A stretch of 64,000 bases of DNA from Cladophialophora immunda (lineage: Eukaryota > Ascomycota > Eurotiomycetes > Chaetothyriales > Herpotrichiellaceae). The translations under genes were made by a program, and so were the position numbers. Below, one piece after another: positions 34,570 to 46,322 of the stretch. How positions within the stretch are numbered: position 1 is the first letter of the stretch; each line of letters begins with the position of its first letter. The stretch lies in contig NW_015622546.1 of NCBI RefSeq assembly GCF_000835495.1, forward strand, positions 4,024,955 through 4,088,954, written 5' to 3'. Below the pieces are notes generated by a model that was given only the letters and a program-made list of their open reading frames with translations, did not search any database and was not told the origin of the DNA.

Positions 34570-37500
34570 AATGATTGGCTGATTTTGGGGGCTTTTATGT
34601 GCTATATGTGCTAAATGAACAGACTTACGGCCAAAAAGAAAAAAGAATGGTTGCGATGAATCTTTGCTGGGGGAACAACTGCACTTTCGACAAGTTGGAC
34701 CAGCGGTCTTTTGAATGCTAAGAGTCTGAACGGGGCAGATGTGCGAATATGGATGAGCTTGCCGGGCACCAGCGACAAACCGCAGACATCCCAAAGGGAC
34801 GACAATCGGAGTAGGGAAGCGCTCCTTTTCGCGGAGAGGTCACAGTTCGGTCGAGAACAGGCTCCCAGGACAATGAAGCATGGGGTAAGCATGGCATCCA
34901 CTTGGATACACCGGGCCAAGAACATGCCTCGCATGAGCGCAGCAACGGTCGGTTCTCAATTTCGAGCTGTGGAGAGGTCTATGCGGTCGACTCCCACCGT
35001 TCAGTCTGGAGGGTAGTTGTCCCTCGGCAGACGGATAGTACCTTTTGAACTAAAGTTCCAAATGTGATGTGGAGCATTTTCAATTATACCTATTCTCCAG
35101 GTTCCGCTTCAAGCTGCTGCGTTCTCCTCGTAATGAGCCTTCGGCGGGACCAAGTAGACATAGTCTCGTGAATCTCCCCACCCGTCCACTTTGGTGGCTC
35201 CAGCAAGGAGGATGAACGCCCGTGAAGACTCCGAAGCGCATTCAGCCGAATTTTGAGAGCTGGGGAAGGGAAGTGCTACTGTGGGGATCTAAGCTAGAGA
35301 AAGGACCTCCGGACGGAGCAGAGTCTTGTCGGGCCAATAGTGATGAGACAAACCTGCCACCGAAGGCCATTCCACCCCAGTCCACATTGGCAGCTCATGC
35401 CATTGGGGTATAACGCCATGTTCGGCCTTACTCCGAGAAACATGCGGGCGGTGGATGGCGTCTGGGGAACTGCCGTGCGGTCAGGCCTCAGCCGTTTCTC
35501 TGACGACAACGTCGGCAGGAAGAGGGAGAGAATGTCGTCCTCGGTTCGGAAAAGAGCCCCGGATCAGCGCGTTCACATCGAGCCTGGCGTCACAGAGGTT
35601 ATCAAAAGTGTCAAAATCAAGGCACAGGGAGGTCAATCATGGACGGCTTCGCCCCATGAGCAGTTGACGACATCCCATGTGACAACTGAGAAACCGAGAT
35701 ACCGGTTGGTCCTTAATCGCAGGAGGCAAAGGGGGAAGATCGTGACCCTACGCGGTCAGAAACCACCCCAAGCAGTGGTTGTGGTTACCCCTGCATCCCA
35801 CGGTGAGCAGGGACCGCAACCCCCCTGCTACTTGGAGACCAGCCATCGCTTTTCAATTCGTACAGATGTCCTTCGAGAAGGGCTCGGCCGCGGTGGCATG
35901 GGTACCACCAACGCCGGCTAACCAAACAGGATTCGGAATCTCGCAGATATTGCAAAGGGCCTGGACCTTGCTTCGCATGGAAAACGGTCTGCATGTCTCC
36001 AACTAGAGGCGGAACCACGCGTAGGATGGGCCGAGTCGAGTCGAGGTCCGCCGCATTTGGGCGAGTAGAATAGGATGGCGAGGTGGTGGCCACGAGGCAA
36101 AGGCGCACCAAGGTGAGATGGGCTCTTCTTCGGTTAAGCGGCCAGGGTCCGCAGTGACTTTCCTAGTCTCTAGGCTGAAAACACAGCCTCTGTCCCCACT
36201 AGCGCTCAGCAAACCAGCAAGTGGTCGGCAGATCTGCTGTGGGGGAAGAAGAACTGTTAGCAAGAGTCGGTGGCTCACAAGTCAAGCACAGAGGCTGGCC
36301 GCGTCAGGGACTGCATGGGCCGCTAGACGAGAGAGCCACGGCATCGAAGGGCCAGGACAACCCCTGGATGGCAAAAACATCCAAGAGAGGGCATGAGTTG
36401 ACTCTCCGGAAGCACGCGATGACACCTTGGTGGCCAGGAAAAGAAAAAGCAAACGCACTCTCTCCGTTGATCATTTGCCTTAGATTTCATGTGGAATCTC
36501 ACCAGCCAGAAGTACCCTTACTCCTGGTGGTCTGCACCGCGTTATCTTGATCAGAGCCCTGCAGGGTCATCAGATGGACAACTGTAACCGTGTGAGTGCA
36601 TGTTCGGTGAACCAGTCAGTTGCCAGTGGGCGGATACAAATGACATGGTTTGGGGGGATGGTGGGCTCGGAGGAGGATCGAGTTGCTTGGTGTAGTGAGT
36701 GGTCTGTAAGGAGTACCTGGACATTTTTCATTGGGGAGGAGTCTCTGGCTAGTTTAGCTGGAACCTTGGCACTGATAGGGGCCAGGCCAGCCTATCGATA
36801 ACGCCGATAAGCCAAATTCGACCGTTTTTTCCCACATCCCACCAGTGGTGGCAGCTGGAACCCCTCGCCCATCGCCCATCGCATGCTGCTCATCTGCCCC
36901 TAGGCCTTGAGGATCCCTCAGCACAAGTAGATACTCCGTACTTGTACCGCGAGCTGGCCTCGCCTCGGCGGCTTTTGGTGCAGTAGCAGGTGGCTGCCCC
37001 GTTTGCCCATGCCCGTGCCTGTTTGCTCTCAGGTTCTGCAAACCCTTTTGCCCCCGCTCCCCCTTCCCTCTCCCCCTAACCTGAGTCGTGATAGTAGGTC
37101 GTCGACTCAACCCACCCTGCTTCTTGACTCCTCCCGCCCGTATCGCCTGATGGACTCGTTCCGTCTCCTACACCGGACAAGATGACACCCACTTCGCTAC
37201 CACTAGGGAGGTATCCATGCGACTATCAGCTGCACTCGTATGTCCGCGCCCATCACCAGCAACAATTGCGTGTTCCTTGTCTCGGCTCGGCCTCTCAAAA
37301 TCCTGGATTGGTCTTCTTACCACGCTGCCCCAATCTCCATCTTGTTGACGCTCTTTTCAATCCGGTGCCTCTCAAGTCGCCTGACCTCACCGTCGTCGCT
37401 CGGTCCTGCAAATGGACTGACTGCTCCTCTGATCGACTCGCTTTCGCTCTCCTCCTCTCCTCCTCTACCTATATGAGAACAGTTGCTGGCCAACTCGATT

Positions 37501-37679
37501 CTACTACCTTACAGCAATCCCTTTTCAACGAGGGCGTGAGGGGCGGCCTCTCCCTCGCTTGGCTTGCTTGATTTGATCGGACATACCATCCTACAGCATC
37601 GGCCGGAGCTGCATTTGTACTTGATCCTGCACATCAACTTCTACGTTTGATGTTGGTGTCCGAGCCTCCCACTTACATC
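34570..37679. other. 3.1 kb without a supported gene
   Basis: The longest gap in the window. A 193-codon plus-strand frame (35340-35921) has no recognisable feature. From about 36900 the sequence turns pyrimidine-rich and probably forms a long leader of the F-box/LRR gene, possibly with an untranslated intron. Confidence 0.4.
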
Positions 37680-39926
37680 ATGGCGCAGCAGCAGTCAATT
37701 CCTGCAGCCATGCCCAACACCATCACCTTCTCCCCGTCTGCCTCTCAACCTCGACCGCTCGATTCTCCAAGGCCAATGACTCCGGCCAGCCCTCTCATGG
37801 AGGCCCAAACGGCCTTTGACCAGCCTGTCAAGCTCAAAGGGCGGCACAGATTGCTTCAAGGCCTGCAGCGGATGTCTTCTTCTCCGTCCCTTGCCAAGTT
37901 GGGTCGAACCCGCTCAAGCGAGAAGGTCTACAAGTCCGGCCAGAAGGCCTCCATCTCTTGCGTCTCTCTCAATTCTCCGCCCTCGACATACTCCTTATCA
38001 CCCCACGCTTCCTACGCCTTCTCCAATGGCTTCTCTACAGCGCCAACGACGCCCGGTTCGCCCTGCAGCCAGCAGTCCTACTTTGAGACAAACGCCCGAC
38101 TCCGACCATTGGACCCCAATGAGATCACTACCGTCCCTGTACCGGTCGATATTCGCACCTCGAAACCTCTCTCCACTCCGCTGCCTGAGATCTCAGAGAA
38201 GCCGTTCCCTCGAAGACCGAATTTCAACTTTTGGAAAGACCTGCCATATGAGATAAGAGTGTACGTGCTGGGTTTCCTATCACCCAAGGAGATCATCAGG
38301 ATCTCTGCAGTGTCCAAGGAGTGGCATGATATGTGCTTTGATGGCCAGTTGTGGACGAGTCTCGACTGCCAGACATATTACCAACAAATCACCTCGGAGG
38401 CTCTGATTAAGATCATGCTCAAGGCCGGCGCTTTTGTCAAGAACCTCAATCTCCGGGGATGTGTGCAACTGCGGGATCAGTGGCTGAGTCTGGGGACCAG
38501 AATGACAAACCAAGAGTGCCGGAACCTGGAGAACTTCAGCATCGAAGGCTGCAAAATTGAGCGGTCGTCCATTCATTTCTTTCTTCTCCGGAACCCAAGA
38601 CTGCTCCATATCAATATGCCCAGCATGCAGAACATCAACAATGCAACCATGAAAATCATTGCCAGCCATTGCCCTCAGCTCGAGCTTCTGAACATCGACT
38701 GGTGTTCCCAGATTGACACCAAAGGTCTCAAGAAGGTCATCCAATCTTGTCCAAACCTCACCGATCTGCGGGCCAGCGAGGTTCGAGGGTTGGATGACAA
38801 CGAATTTATGCTCGAATTGTTCCAGCGTAATACTCTGGAGAGGTTAATCCTCCAGCATTGTGACAGCTTGACAGACGAGGCTCTGGAGATCATGATCCAC
38901 GGCATCGACCCCGAACGGGATGTTCTGACTGACCGACCAGTGGTGCCTCCGCGGCGATTACGACATTTGGATATTTCGCGCTGTCGAAATCTAACCGACC
39001 GAGGTGTCAAAGCCCTTGCATATAACGTACCATACTTGGAAGGTCTCCGGACGTGCCAGAACACGGCCTTGACTGATGATGCCTTCGAAGATCTCGTGCA
39101 GTCAACACACCGTTTGACGCACCTTGAAGTGGAAGAAGTTGATCTTTTGACGAATGCAACACTGATCAATCTTTCAAAGTCAAAGGCTGCGAAGACCTTG
39201 GAACACCTGAGCGTTTCCTACTGCGAGCAGATAGGAGATATCGGCGTGTTGCCTCTGCTCAAGGCCTGCCCTCGTATCAAGTCTCTGTGCTTGGACAACA
39301 CAAGAATCTCTGACTTGGTGCTCATGGAAGCCTCTGAGCAAGTCCGCAAACGGGGTAGCACGACCAAGAAGTCACAACGGCCTGAGAAGGGCCTAGAGCT
39401 GGTTGCGTTTGACTGCGCCAACGTCACCTGGGCCGGCGTCCGCGAGATTCTTCAGGGAAATGGCCGCGTCATGCAAGGTCGGAAGAAGTCAGTGGTACAG
39501 ACATTCAATGCGGAAGATGAGTTCGGCGAGAAACAGGAAATTCGGAAGGTGGTTGAGATCCAAACTTTGCTCTACCCCACCGAAATCATTCATCTCAAAG
39601 CCTTCTATGGTTGGCAGCAAACGGTAGAGGAGCATTACAAACGTTGCGTCACCGGCCGTTGGGGTGCAGCTGCCCGCTTGGAACAGAAATGGGCAGAGTG
39701 GATGGTCGCCAGCGAAGAGGTCGGTGTCGTCGGTCATGGCTGGAGCTCGAGGCGCCGAAGACGGCGGGCTCGCGAAGCCGAATTCCGTGTCAGAGATGAC
39801 GAAGACGGTGCGGCTCATGATGCCGGAACGGGAGATGAAGATGCCAGTGGTCAGGAGTTTGCGCCTGGAAGGCCCCCACGAGGAGGGCGGCGACGTGCCA
39901 GGAGTGGTGGTTGTGTGGTGATGTGA
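37680..39926 (+). CDS. F-box and leucine-rich-repeat protein with C-terminal CaaX box
   Basis: A single exon of 748 residues from ATG 37680, which has purine at -3 and G at +4. A weaker in-frame ATG lies at 37650. A Ser/Pro-rich N-terminus is followed by an F-box at about 183-225 (FWKDLPYEIRVYVLGFLSPK). Then come about ten cysteine-type LRRs between residues 240 and 560, with repeats like LRHLDISRCRNLTDRGV and LEHLSVSYCEQIGDIGV. The C-terminus is rich in Arg/Asp/Gly and ends CVVM directly before the stop. It should be the substrate receptor of an SCF E3 ligase (Grr1/Pof2/FBXL2 type). The CVVM end is a textbook CaaX box (X = Met favours farnesyl), preceded by RRRARSGG, so membrane anchoring is likely. 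Animal FBXL2 and FBXL20 carry similar boxes. Confidence 0.93.
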   Translation: MAQQQSIPAAMPNTITFSPSASQPRPLDSPRPMTPASPLMEAQTAFDQPVKLKGRHRLLQGLQRMSSSPSLAKLGRTRSSEKVYKSGQKASISCVSLNSPPSTYSLSPHASYAFSNGFSTAPTTPGSPCSQQSYFETNARLRPLDPNEITTVPVPVDIRTSKPLSTPLPEISEKPFPRRPNFNFWKDLPYEIRVYVLGFLSPKEIIRISAVSKEWHDMCFDGQLWTSLDCQTYYQQITSEALIKIMLKAGAFVKNLNLRGCVQLRDQWLSLGTRMTNQECRNLENFSIEGCKIERSSIHFFLLRNPRLLHINMPSMQNINNATMKIIASHCPQLELLNIDWCSQIDTKGLKKVIQSCPNLTDLRASEVRGLDDNEFMLELFQRNTLERLILQHCDSLTDEALEIMIHGIDPERDVLTDRPVVPPRRLRHLDISRCRNLTDRGVKALAYNVPYLEGLRTCQNTALTDDAFEDLVQSTHRLTHLEVEEVDLLTNATLINLSKSKAAKTLEHLSVSYCEQIGDIGVLPLLKACPRIKSLCLDNTRISDLVLMEASEQVRKRGSTTKKSQRPEKGLELVAFDCANVTWAGVREILQGNGRVMQGRKKSVVQTFNAEDEFGEKQEIRKVVEIQTLLYPTEIIHLKAFYGWQQTVEEHYKRCVTGRWGAAARLEQKWAEWMVASEEVGVVGHGWSSRRRRRRAREAEFRVRDDEDGAAHDAGTGDEDASGQEFAPGRPPRGGRRRARSGGCVVM

Positions 39927-40702
39927 GCCACTTGTCAGCCACTTGGCCTTTCCAAGTTGCTGATCTGCCCTTTTTATTGTTGGCGTCTGTGGCACTGGCG
40001 ATCCGCCGGTTGGACTCGCGAACCGGAGAAAGGTGGGATGGGTGATCTGTGCTGATATACAAATGTTTGGAGTTGGGGGCCCATTTTGGATATCAGGTCA
40101 TGGTGGGATACTGGCGCATCTTGATTTCTGATTGTGTTCCAGCGTTGTGACATTGTTCCGGTGTTCAGACAATCTGCTGATGATGTGACTGTCGTGTCAT
40201 CTCCGAGAATAGTCAAAGGCAGGAAAGGCTTTATGCTGGTCCAGTTCATTCACACCTCTGCTAGCTGCTTGTATACAGCTCAAGCGATCTTCGAAATCTG
40301 TAAGACAGTTAACCACTGTTGCTGTCCCACTTTGTCTGTTACGTCGAATTTGGAGAAAGGGACACATTCAAGGACTGGGGGTCAACCAAGTCTCAGTTCA
40401 ACAAGCTATCGAGTGTGCCTATGTATATTCGCACCAGACCCTCACCCGTTCCCATAGTTGTCAAACGCTGTAACGACGTTGACGAGCGGAGCTCATAACT
40501 ATGGGAGGGGCGTCCCTTCAGAAAGCCCTTGCGGCGCTGACTTGGGGGATGAAAGGGCGATAACCGTCCGACCCAAACAGAGACAAGCCACCGACACCGA
40601 CACCGCCCAGGGGAGCGCGACCGATCCAACCACCATCCCACGGAGAGAACGGAGTAAGTCGAAAGGGGAAAGAGAGGGGCAAGAGAGGGCAGAGGGGGAC
40701 CT
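39927..40702. other. Convergent intergenic region
   Basis: 3' flanks of two converging genes. No further feature was seen. Confidence 0.4.
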
Positions 40703-40707
40703 TCAGG

Positions 40708-40744
<37 letters not shown>

Positions 40745-41230
40745 CTGCCGCTCCTCCTCTTCCAGTCGCTTCTGCTCCTGCCAATACTCCTCGCGGACCT
40801 CTGTCATCCGCTTTGGCTGCTCCCCTGGGCGGTGGAAGATAAAGCGGTCCCAGGAGCCGCGCCCGCCCTGCAACGCGCCGGCCGGTCCGGTGACCGCGTC
40901 TCCAAAATCCCGCGCGAGAAAGTCCAACAACTTCTTCTCCAGGTCCTTCGGGCCTGAGAAAAACCCCAGCTCCATCCACGTTTCGCTGCCATCAGCCTCC
41001 GCCTGATCGGCATCTTCCATCTCCCACAGCCAAAGCTCCGGCGCCCGCCGGACTGGCTTTCCCTCCGAATCGCGCTTCACGCGCAGCCGAGGCACCACCA
41101 ACCGCTGCCCGTTGACGAGGATGGGCGTTCCCTGGGGACTGAGGACGATGGCCGAGTTGTACTCGAGCTCATCTCCACCCCGGACGAAGAAGCGCTCTGG
41201 GCGGGTTGCCATGTGGATAAACTTCCACAT
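40703..41230 (-). CDS. Hypothetical protein with C-terminal polyglutamine tail
   Basis: From the ATG at 41230 (context gccaccATGT) the frame gives 175 residues beginning MWKFIHMATRPERFFVRG. I do not recognise the family. The middle reads as a compact conserved-looking domain (RGGDELEYNSAIVLSPQGTP, VNGQRLVVPRLRVKRD, ELWLWEME). It is followed by a Glu/Arg helix and then thirteen consecutive Gln before a final Pro. The frame stays open upstream to 41449. There is also an acceptor-like TTCGACAG just above, and a separate 60-codon frame (41456-41277, MSNVDGLCFMPLFYLDAV...) that may be a first exon. The true N-terminus is therefore unsettled. No signal peptide or membrane segment is seen in the retained part. 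Confidence 0.62.
40708..40748. repeat. CAG/CAA trinucleotide repeat encoding polyQ
   Basis: Plus strand (gttgct)n passing into (gct)n. On the minus strand it encodes the Gln run of the overlapping gene. The mix of CAA and CAG shows partial interruption of the pure repeat. Confidence 0.85.
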
Positions 41231-42127
41231 GGTGGCACTTTTGGGTCTGTCGAACATCAAGATGTCAGTGATGAGTTCAACCAAATGAGCAAAATGGGTT
41301 AGGTGTGTATTGAGAGGCAAGGCGACGCGGGTGCAACTCCATGACAACGTGGCTTGTTGACGGCGTCCAGTCGTAGGGCATGTCGAGTGCAGCGTTGCAC
41401 AGGACGGCGTCAAGGTAAAAGAGAGGCATGAAGCACAGACCATCGACATTGCTCATTCACTGTCTGTCGTCTTGTTGTCCGCTGTTCCAAGCCAAGTGAT
41501 TTTTCAAAGACCTTGAATGTTGTGGGCGGGAGACTATGCAAGAAGGTGGGTTGAAGGGTAGGAGAGAAAGGTTGCAGGCAACCGGGAGACGTTGTGAGGT
41601 AACATGAAGGGCATGGTTGTCGTTGAGAACAGACTCAAGAGAATTTGTCTCAGGTCTGGACAGCCGTGGACAGGGGTGAAGTTGTCGTCACGTCGTTGAT
41701 GGAGACAAATAAAAACAGAGAGGATGGGGGTGAAGTGCACAAAATCAGAGTGGAACTTACACGCCAGGCATATTGTCGGAATTGGAAAAGCGTAAAGTCT
41801 TGTGTAGTGATCTGTTAAAGCAGCGACTTTCTCTCGCTGAAATTGGTGATGTTCAAGGTGATATTCGGGTCGGCAAAGCTACTGAGAAGAGAAATTTTAA
41901 AGCAGCGAGAGAGATTTCAAAATTCGGTTTTGCCACCTACTGCAAAATCATGCCAAGGCCGACATAGTCTTGTTGACCCTATGACCCTTCAACACCAAGT
42001 GGCTGCCAGACCTCTCAGATGTTAGGGAATTGTCTTGTTATTGTTTGTCTCTTATTGGTCTCTTATTGTCACAGACTATTATATTCTACACACGTGATGG
42101 TTGTATCGTCTTTATCGAAGCTCCCAT
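41231..42127. other. Intergenic, may contain the 5' exon of the polyQ gene
   Basis: Apart from the possible first exon at 41456-41277, nothing convincing was found. Confidence 0.35.
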
Positions 42128-43800
42128 TCAAACCAAGACGTATAAGCTACACATGGTGCTCAACCCCAGAATCATGCTGCCCCAAAATGCGGCGTTGTTG
42201 AGCACCCACCGTCCCCGGACCAGTTTGCTCCTCTGCAGGGCTACTATCGGTAATTGGAGCATCATGGCAAAGAAGCCATATCCACGCAGTTTCTTGGTGA
42301 TGCAGCCCATGATCAGCTCATGACCAAGCGCGCTTACCAGGAAGGTGATGGTCATGGCAACTGGGGTCGAGAAGTACGTCTTGGAAGAGAAGAAGACGTG
42401 TCGGCGCAGAAAGTGGTAGACCGGGATGTTCCACTCGCGGCTGAACTCGAGCCAGTCGCTGGAGTTCCACCAGTCCGAATAGAAATGGCGATCGGCGAAA
42501 CAAGTGATCTCTGCGAATGCGCCCAGGATGTACTCCCAGATCACTAGAAAGACTAGGAGGAAGGTGATCATGAACGGGAACAGCATCATGCTGGTAGTCT
42601 CAGCCAGAATCAATGCTTTTTCAGAGAGAGATGTCGTCAGGCGCAGCCGAGCAGCCGAGTCGGCTAGGACTGGCATGATGAACTCCTCGCTGATTGTGAT
42701 CATCAAAAATATGCAGCCGAAGACGGCAAGGGTCTTGTAGAAGAGGTCATGCCACCGGATTTTGGGTGTCCTTGGGTACTCAAGCTCGTAGCAAAGAGTA
42801 GGGCATAGAACGTAGTCGAGGTAATTGTACAGCGTTAGATTTTGAGGGTACGTGACTTGTCCAAGGGGAGAAGTCAACTCGGTAGCCAAATCTTGCCGGA
42901 GCTGTGCCAGATCCTGCTCGTCTTCTTTCTCTTCCTCGGAGCTCTCTGAGTCCATCTGACGCAAGCGAGAGGGTGAGCTGGGGTATTTGACCGCCTTGCC
43001 CCGGTCCGCCGTTTCTGGCTTGTCGAGGGCTCGCAGGCGTCGCTCCGTCTCGCTCAAATGGCCATTGTAGAAGGCGTAGGAGTGCATCTTCATAAGGAAG
43101 GTCAAGGTGTGGAGAGCGAAAAAGACCTGCGCAGTCCAGGTCCAACTCAGCAAGAACGGCCAGCTCACCCATAATGCCAGCCATAGCACTTGAAACAAGC
43201 TTTGTATCCAGATTCCAGCTCTTCGCCATCGCAGGACGCCGTTCGTGCCTCGTGCCAATTTTTGGATGGGCAAGCTCAGCGCGGTACTTGCCACCATGGC
43301 AGCGTCGCTCAGGCCCAAAGAAATGACATTCCGTGACAGCAGAGCATAGACCTCGACCCGCAGAGGATGACCCGTCTCTTTGATGTTTCTCAAGCACGTC
43401 GTGATCACCATGATGGTCAGACTGATCCAGAAAAGGACGAAGAAGCCACGAAAGTCGCGGTATTCGCTCCGCGCATCGAAATAGGAGACCCGGGACACGT
43501 AATCGATTGTATAGAACAAGCGGTGCTTCGCCTGAGCACGAGCAGCTTTTCGCGCTGTGGAAAGGGAATGGACTGAAGGCGGTGCATCCTGAGGAATTGG
43601 CGTGGAACGACCGCTAAGGTCTCAAATGTCAGCATCGCAGTGTTTGTAGATAGAGGGATGACATGCCTTGAGATGCTCGACGAGACATCAGCAAAGCCAT
43701 TCAGACCTTGGCTAGGAGCACGTAAGGCCTCCGGCAACGCCCTTGTCGGCCGCGGACGCAGGATGTTTCGCTCTTGACTCGTAGAGCGAGAAGGTACCAT
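42128..43800 (-). CDS. ARE2: Sterol O-acyltransferase (MBOAT, Are1/Are2-like)
   Basis: Two exons (43800-43667, 43613-42128) give 539 residues. The only frame-keeping join with good signals uses a GC donor: AG|GCATGT, branch GCTGACA, acceptor CTTAG, 53 bases. The join yields SSGRSTPIPQDAPPS followed by the family-typical RKAARAQAKHRLFYTIDYV. Multiple membrane segments follow. The ACAT/DGAT signature FYSDWWNSSDWLEFSREWN and the catalytic His in SALGHELIMG are present. The enzyme esterifies ergosterol with acyl-CoA at the endoplasmic reticulum for storage in lipid droplets. An acidic cytosolic loop (SESSEEEKEDEQD) is typical. The alternative GT donor (CAT|GTCATC) with a later acceptor also keeps frame, so the first junction is not certain. 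Confidence 0.92.
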
Positions 43801-44298
43801 GGCGGGGTATTCAAGAAGAAAAAAGGAATAGGAATGCTAAAGATGCGCTACAGAACAATGGGCACGACAGGAAAGCAGGCATCCATGATTCCGGATGCAA
43901 AATTCAAAGGACCTGCTGCAGTACTAAATGCAAGATTGGATGTTCGGACACCCTGAATCCGAATGTGCAGACTGACCTTGGATTGTCCTAATCTCTACCG
44001 AAAATGGAGCAATCAGCACTACCATTCCCCAAACTCGTCGCCCTCAGACGTCAGCCTCGGCTTCCGTGACGCTCAGGCGCGCCGATTGGGCCACAGTCAC
44101 CAGCATCTGATTCTTGGGTGGTGTCTGCTATCGACCCTCTCGTGATATTGTGACACCAGCGTGGACTCCGTGGTATTCCTACTGGGTGATGGGGACAGTG
44201 AGGTTGATGAGATGTAAAGAGACTATATCCTGAATATCTTGCGAGGATGCCAGCGGCGGCTCTATGCGGTCTGACAGTACATTGATCTCTGGCAGCAT
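43801..44298. other. Intergenic, no gene supported
   Basis: Promoter of the acyltransferase gene and 3' side of the Rieske gene. No other feature was seen. Confidence 0.4.
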
Positions 44299-45685
44299 CT
44301 ACCACTCGGGAACTGCTTTTGCTCCGATCCCATCGCAGGCAAGGCGACAGAAGGCCTCTTCAGCCGCGATCTCTTGGCTGTCATCGTCCCTCCGAGCGGG
44401 ATAGATCTTTCGCCCAGCTTGTTGCTCTTCCTCCATATGTTTGTGCAGGAACTCCCTCACAAGATTCTTGAAATAGATGACCCCCTTCTCGTTGTGCGGA
44501 TGTAGTGGTCCCTTGACATATGTGTCCATATTGAGATTGCGCTGCACCGCGTTACAGAGCTCGAGATCCTCCTTTTCGACCTGCTTGAAAAAGGGATTCA
44601 TGGTTTCGAAGTCTTGATCAGAGCACGATCTGTGCCGATAGACCTCATATTCCAGCTTGAGTGAGGTTGCGGAGTTTGGTGCGAACCGAGTGAGATAAGT
44701 TATCCCATCGCTGTTCCATTGTCAGTAAGGAAGACATGTGCGAGATTGCATCAACGACACTTACGATATCAATATGGCAGCGTTGGGGAAGAAGTAAGTA
44801 GGCTGCACTCCGTACTTGTGTTCAACACTATCCAGCGGCTCCGAATAGTGTTCAATCCAGGCTCTGATACCCTTGACATCGTAAGTGTCGAGTTTTGTGG
44901 TTGCCAGAATGCCTGGGTGTGCAGTTGTGCAATGGTAACACTGAGCTTGTCGTCAGCTTGCAGTGCTTGAACTAGAGACCGACATTACCTCGTTATAATT
45001 GTCTACCATAGCCTTCCAGTTGTACTCGCCCTCCATCTCCCATGCATGGTCAAATTTAAAGTCCTCCATACTAAAGTCTTTCTGGCGTGGCTGCTCGTCA
45101 ACCTTTGCGAAATGATCTTCCCAAGCGACTGTTGGTGGGTCAGCAGCATCGAGATTAACCCAGACGAAGCCGAGTCTATCAGTCCGCACATGAACACCAT
45201 ACAGCGAATATCGAGACCGGTCGAAGTTCTCCACCGTCTCGAAACGCGGTGCCTTTGCGAGATTGCCGGATAGACCATAAGACCATCCTGATAGGCGTCG
45301 ATCAGCGGCGAAGCAGGAGGCGAGAGGATGCACCGTGTGTCATATCTGCCGGCTTACCATGGTACTTGCATGCTAGAATACTAATCTTCCCACCCTGACC
45401 GCTTTGCTTCTCAATCACGGGATATGCTCTGTGCCGACATATATTCAAGAAAGCCTTCAGTTCATTCTGTCGGTCGCGAATGACGAAGAATTTGTAGCCA
45501 GCGATCTCAAAATTCACAAACTCCCCGATTTCTTGGAATCTCAGAGAATGGGAGACACAGAGCCATTGTTTGGAGAAGATGGCACGTTTTTCCAATTCGT
45601 ACATTCCTTCCTCGCGGTACCAGGACGCCGGGAGGGTGTTGCTAACCGGGCCATGTGTGCCCACACCATTAGTCGTGCCATTCAT
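44299..45685 (-). CDS. Rieske [2Fe-2S] oxygenase alpha subunit (choline monooxygenase-like)
   Basis: Four exons (45685-45358, 45287-44989, 44940-44765, 44710-44299) give 404 residues. The Rieske cluster ligands are C83 and H85 (NICRHRAYPV) and C106 and H109 (ACKYHGW, split by intron 1). The mononuclear iron motif is created at the intron 2 junction: NYNE|CYHCTTAH, giving E209, H212 and H217 (ExxHx4H). The family includes plant choline monooxygenase, bacterial carnitine/stachydrine demethylases and ring-hydroxylating dioxygenases. The enzyme needs an electron-transfer reductase. The substrate is probably an N-methylated or aromatic compound, which sequence cannot settle. The start MNGTTNG is the first ATG in frame. 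It lies in line with a flavodoxin-fold oxidoreductase and a Zn2Cys6 regulator. Confidence 0.94.
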
Positions 45686-46322
45686 CTTGAAATATTCGTG
45701 AGATAGTCGACCGGCGAAATCACCCAGTGTTTGTGTAGTCCCTTCTCCAGGCCCAGGCAGAATTGATGTAGAATAGATCAGTCTTGCCAAAAGCTCGGGA
45801 AGCTAGATATAGAATACCACCCAAGCGTCCGTGCTGGAAGTACTGGCAAGAGACCTGCAAGCATTTTGAACATCTTAGAGAATGGCTTGCTGTATCCAGC
45901 CATGAATCGCTATCAGCTTGCATGATTGGCGAGTAGGTGCACCCAAAGTCCCTCGGCTCGAGCTATGTTGTGGTTAAGCCTGGATCAAACGTTCAAGGAT
46001 GTTCGCAATTTTGCGTCAAATTGAGTAAGGCGTAATAATCACTCGGCCAATGACAGATGCCGCGATTATCCTGCAAAGATGGAGTGTTTAAACGGTCTTG
46101 CATCCCGGGCTTCGTTGGGCGCGAACAAATGCACAAGGGGTGTCCGCAGTGCAAATCATCATTGTCGAATTCTATCAGAAGTCTTGTGCGAAGCATGCGG
46201 AAAGTCCGTCCTATCTCTGGGCATTCTGTGTGCTCACCAATTTTCAGCACGCCCATAGGTGCCCTTCCGATAGGCTCCTGTTCGTAAACTAGATCCAGTC
46301 GGCGTTGAACCAGGCAGCTTGG
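45686..46322. other. Intergenic, promoter of the Rieske gene
   Basis: Contains short frames with ATG on the minus strand (for example MAGYSKPFSK...) that could be upstream ORFs in the leader. No separate gene is supported. Confidence 0.35.

Noticed and set aside
35340..35921. 193-codon plus-strand frame in the long gap
   Set aside because: Arg/Gln-rich, without a fold signature or homology I can recognise.
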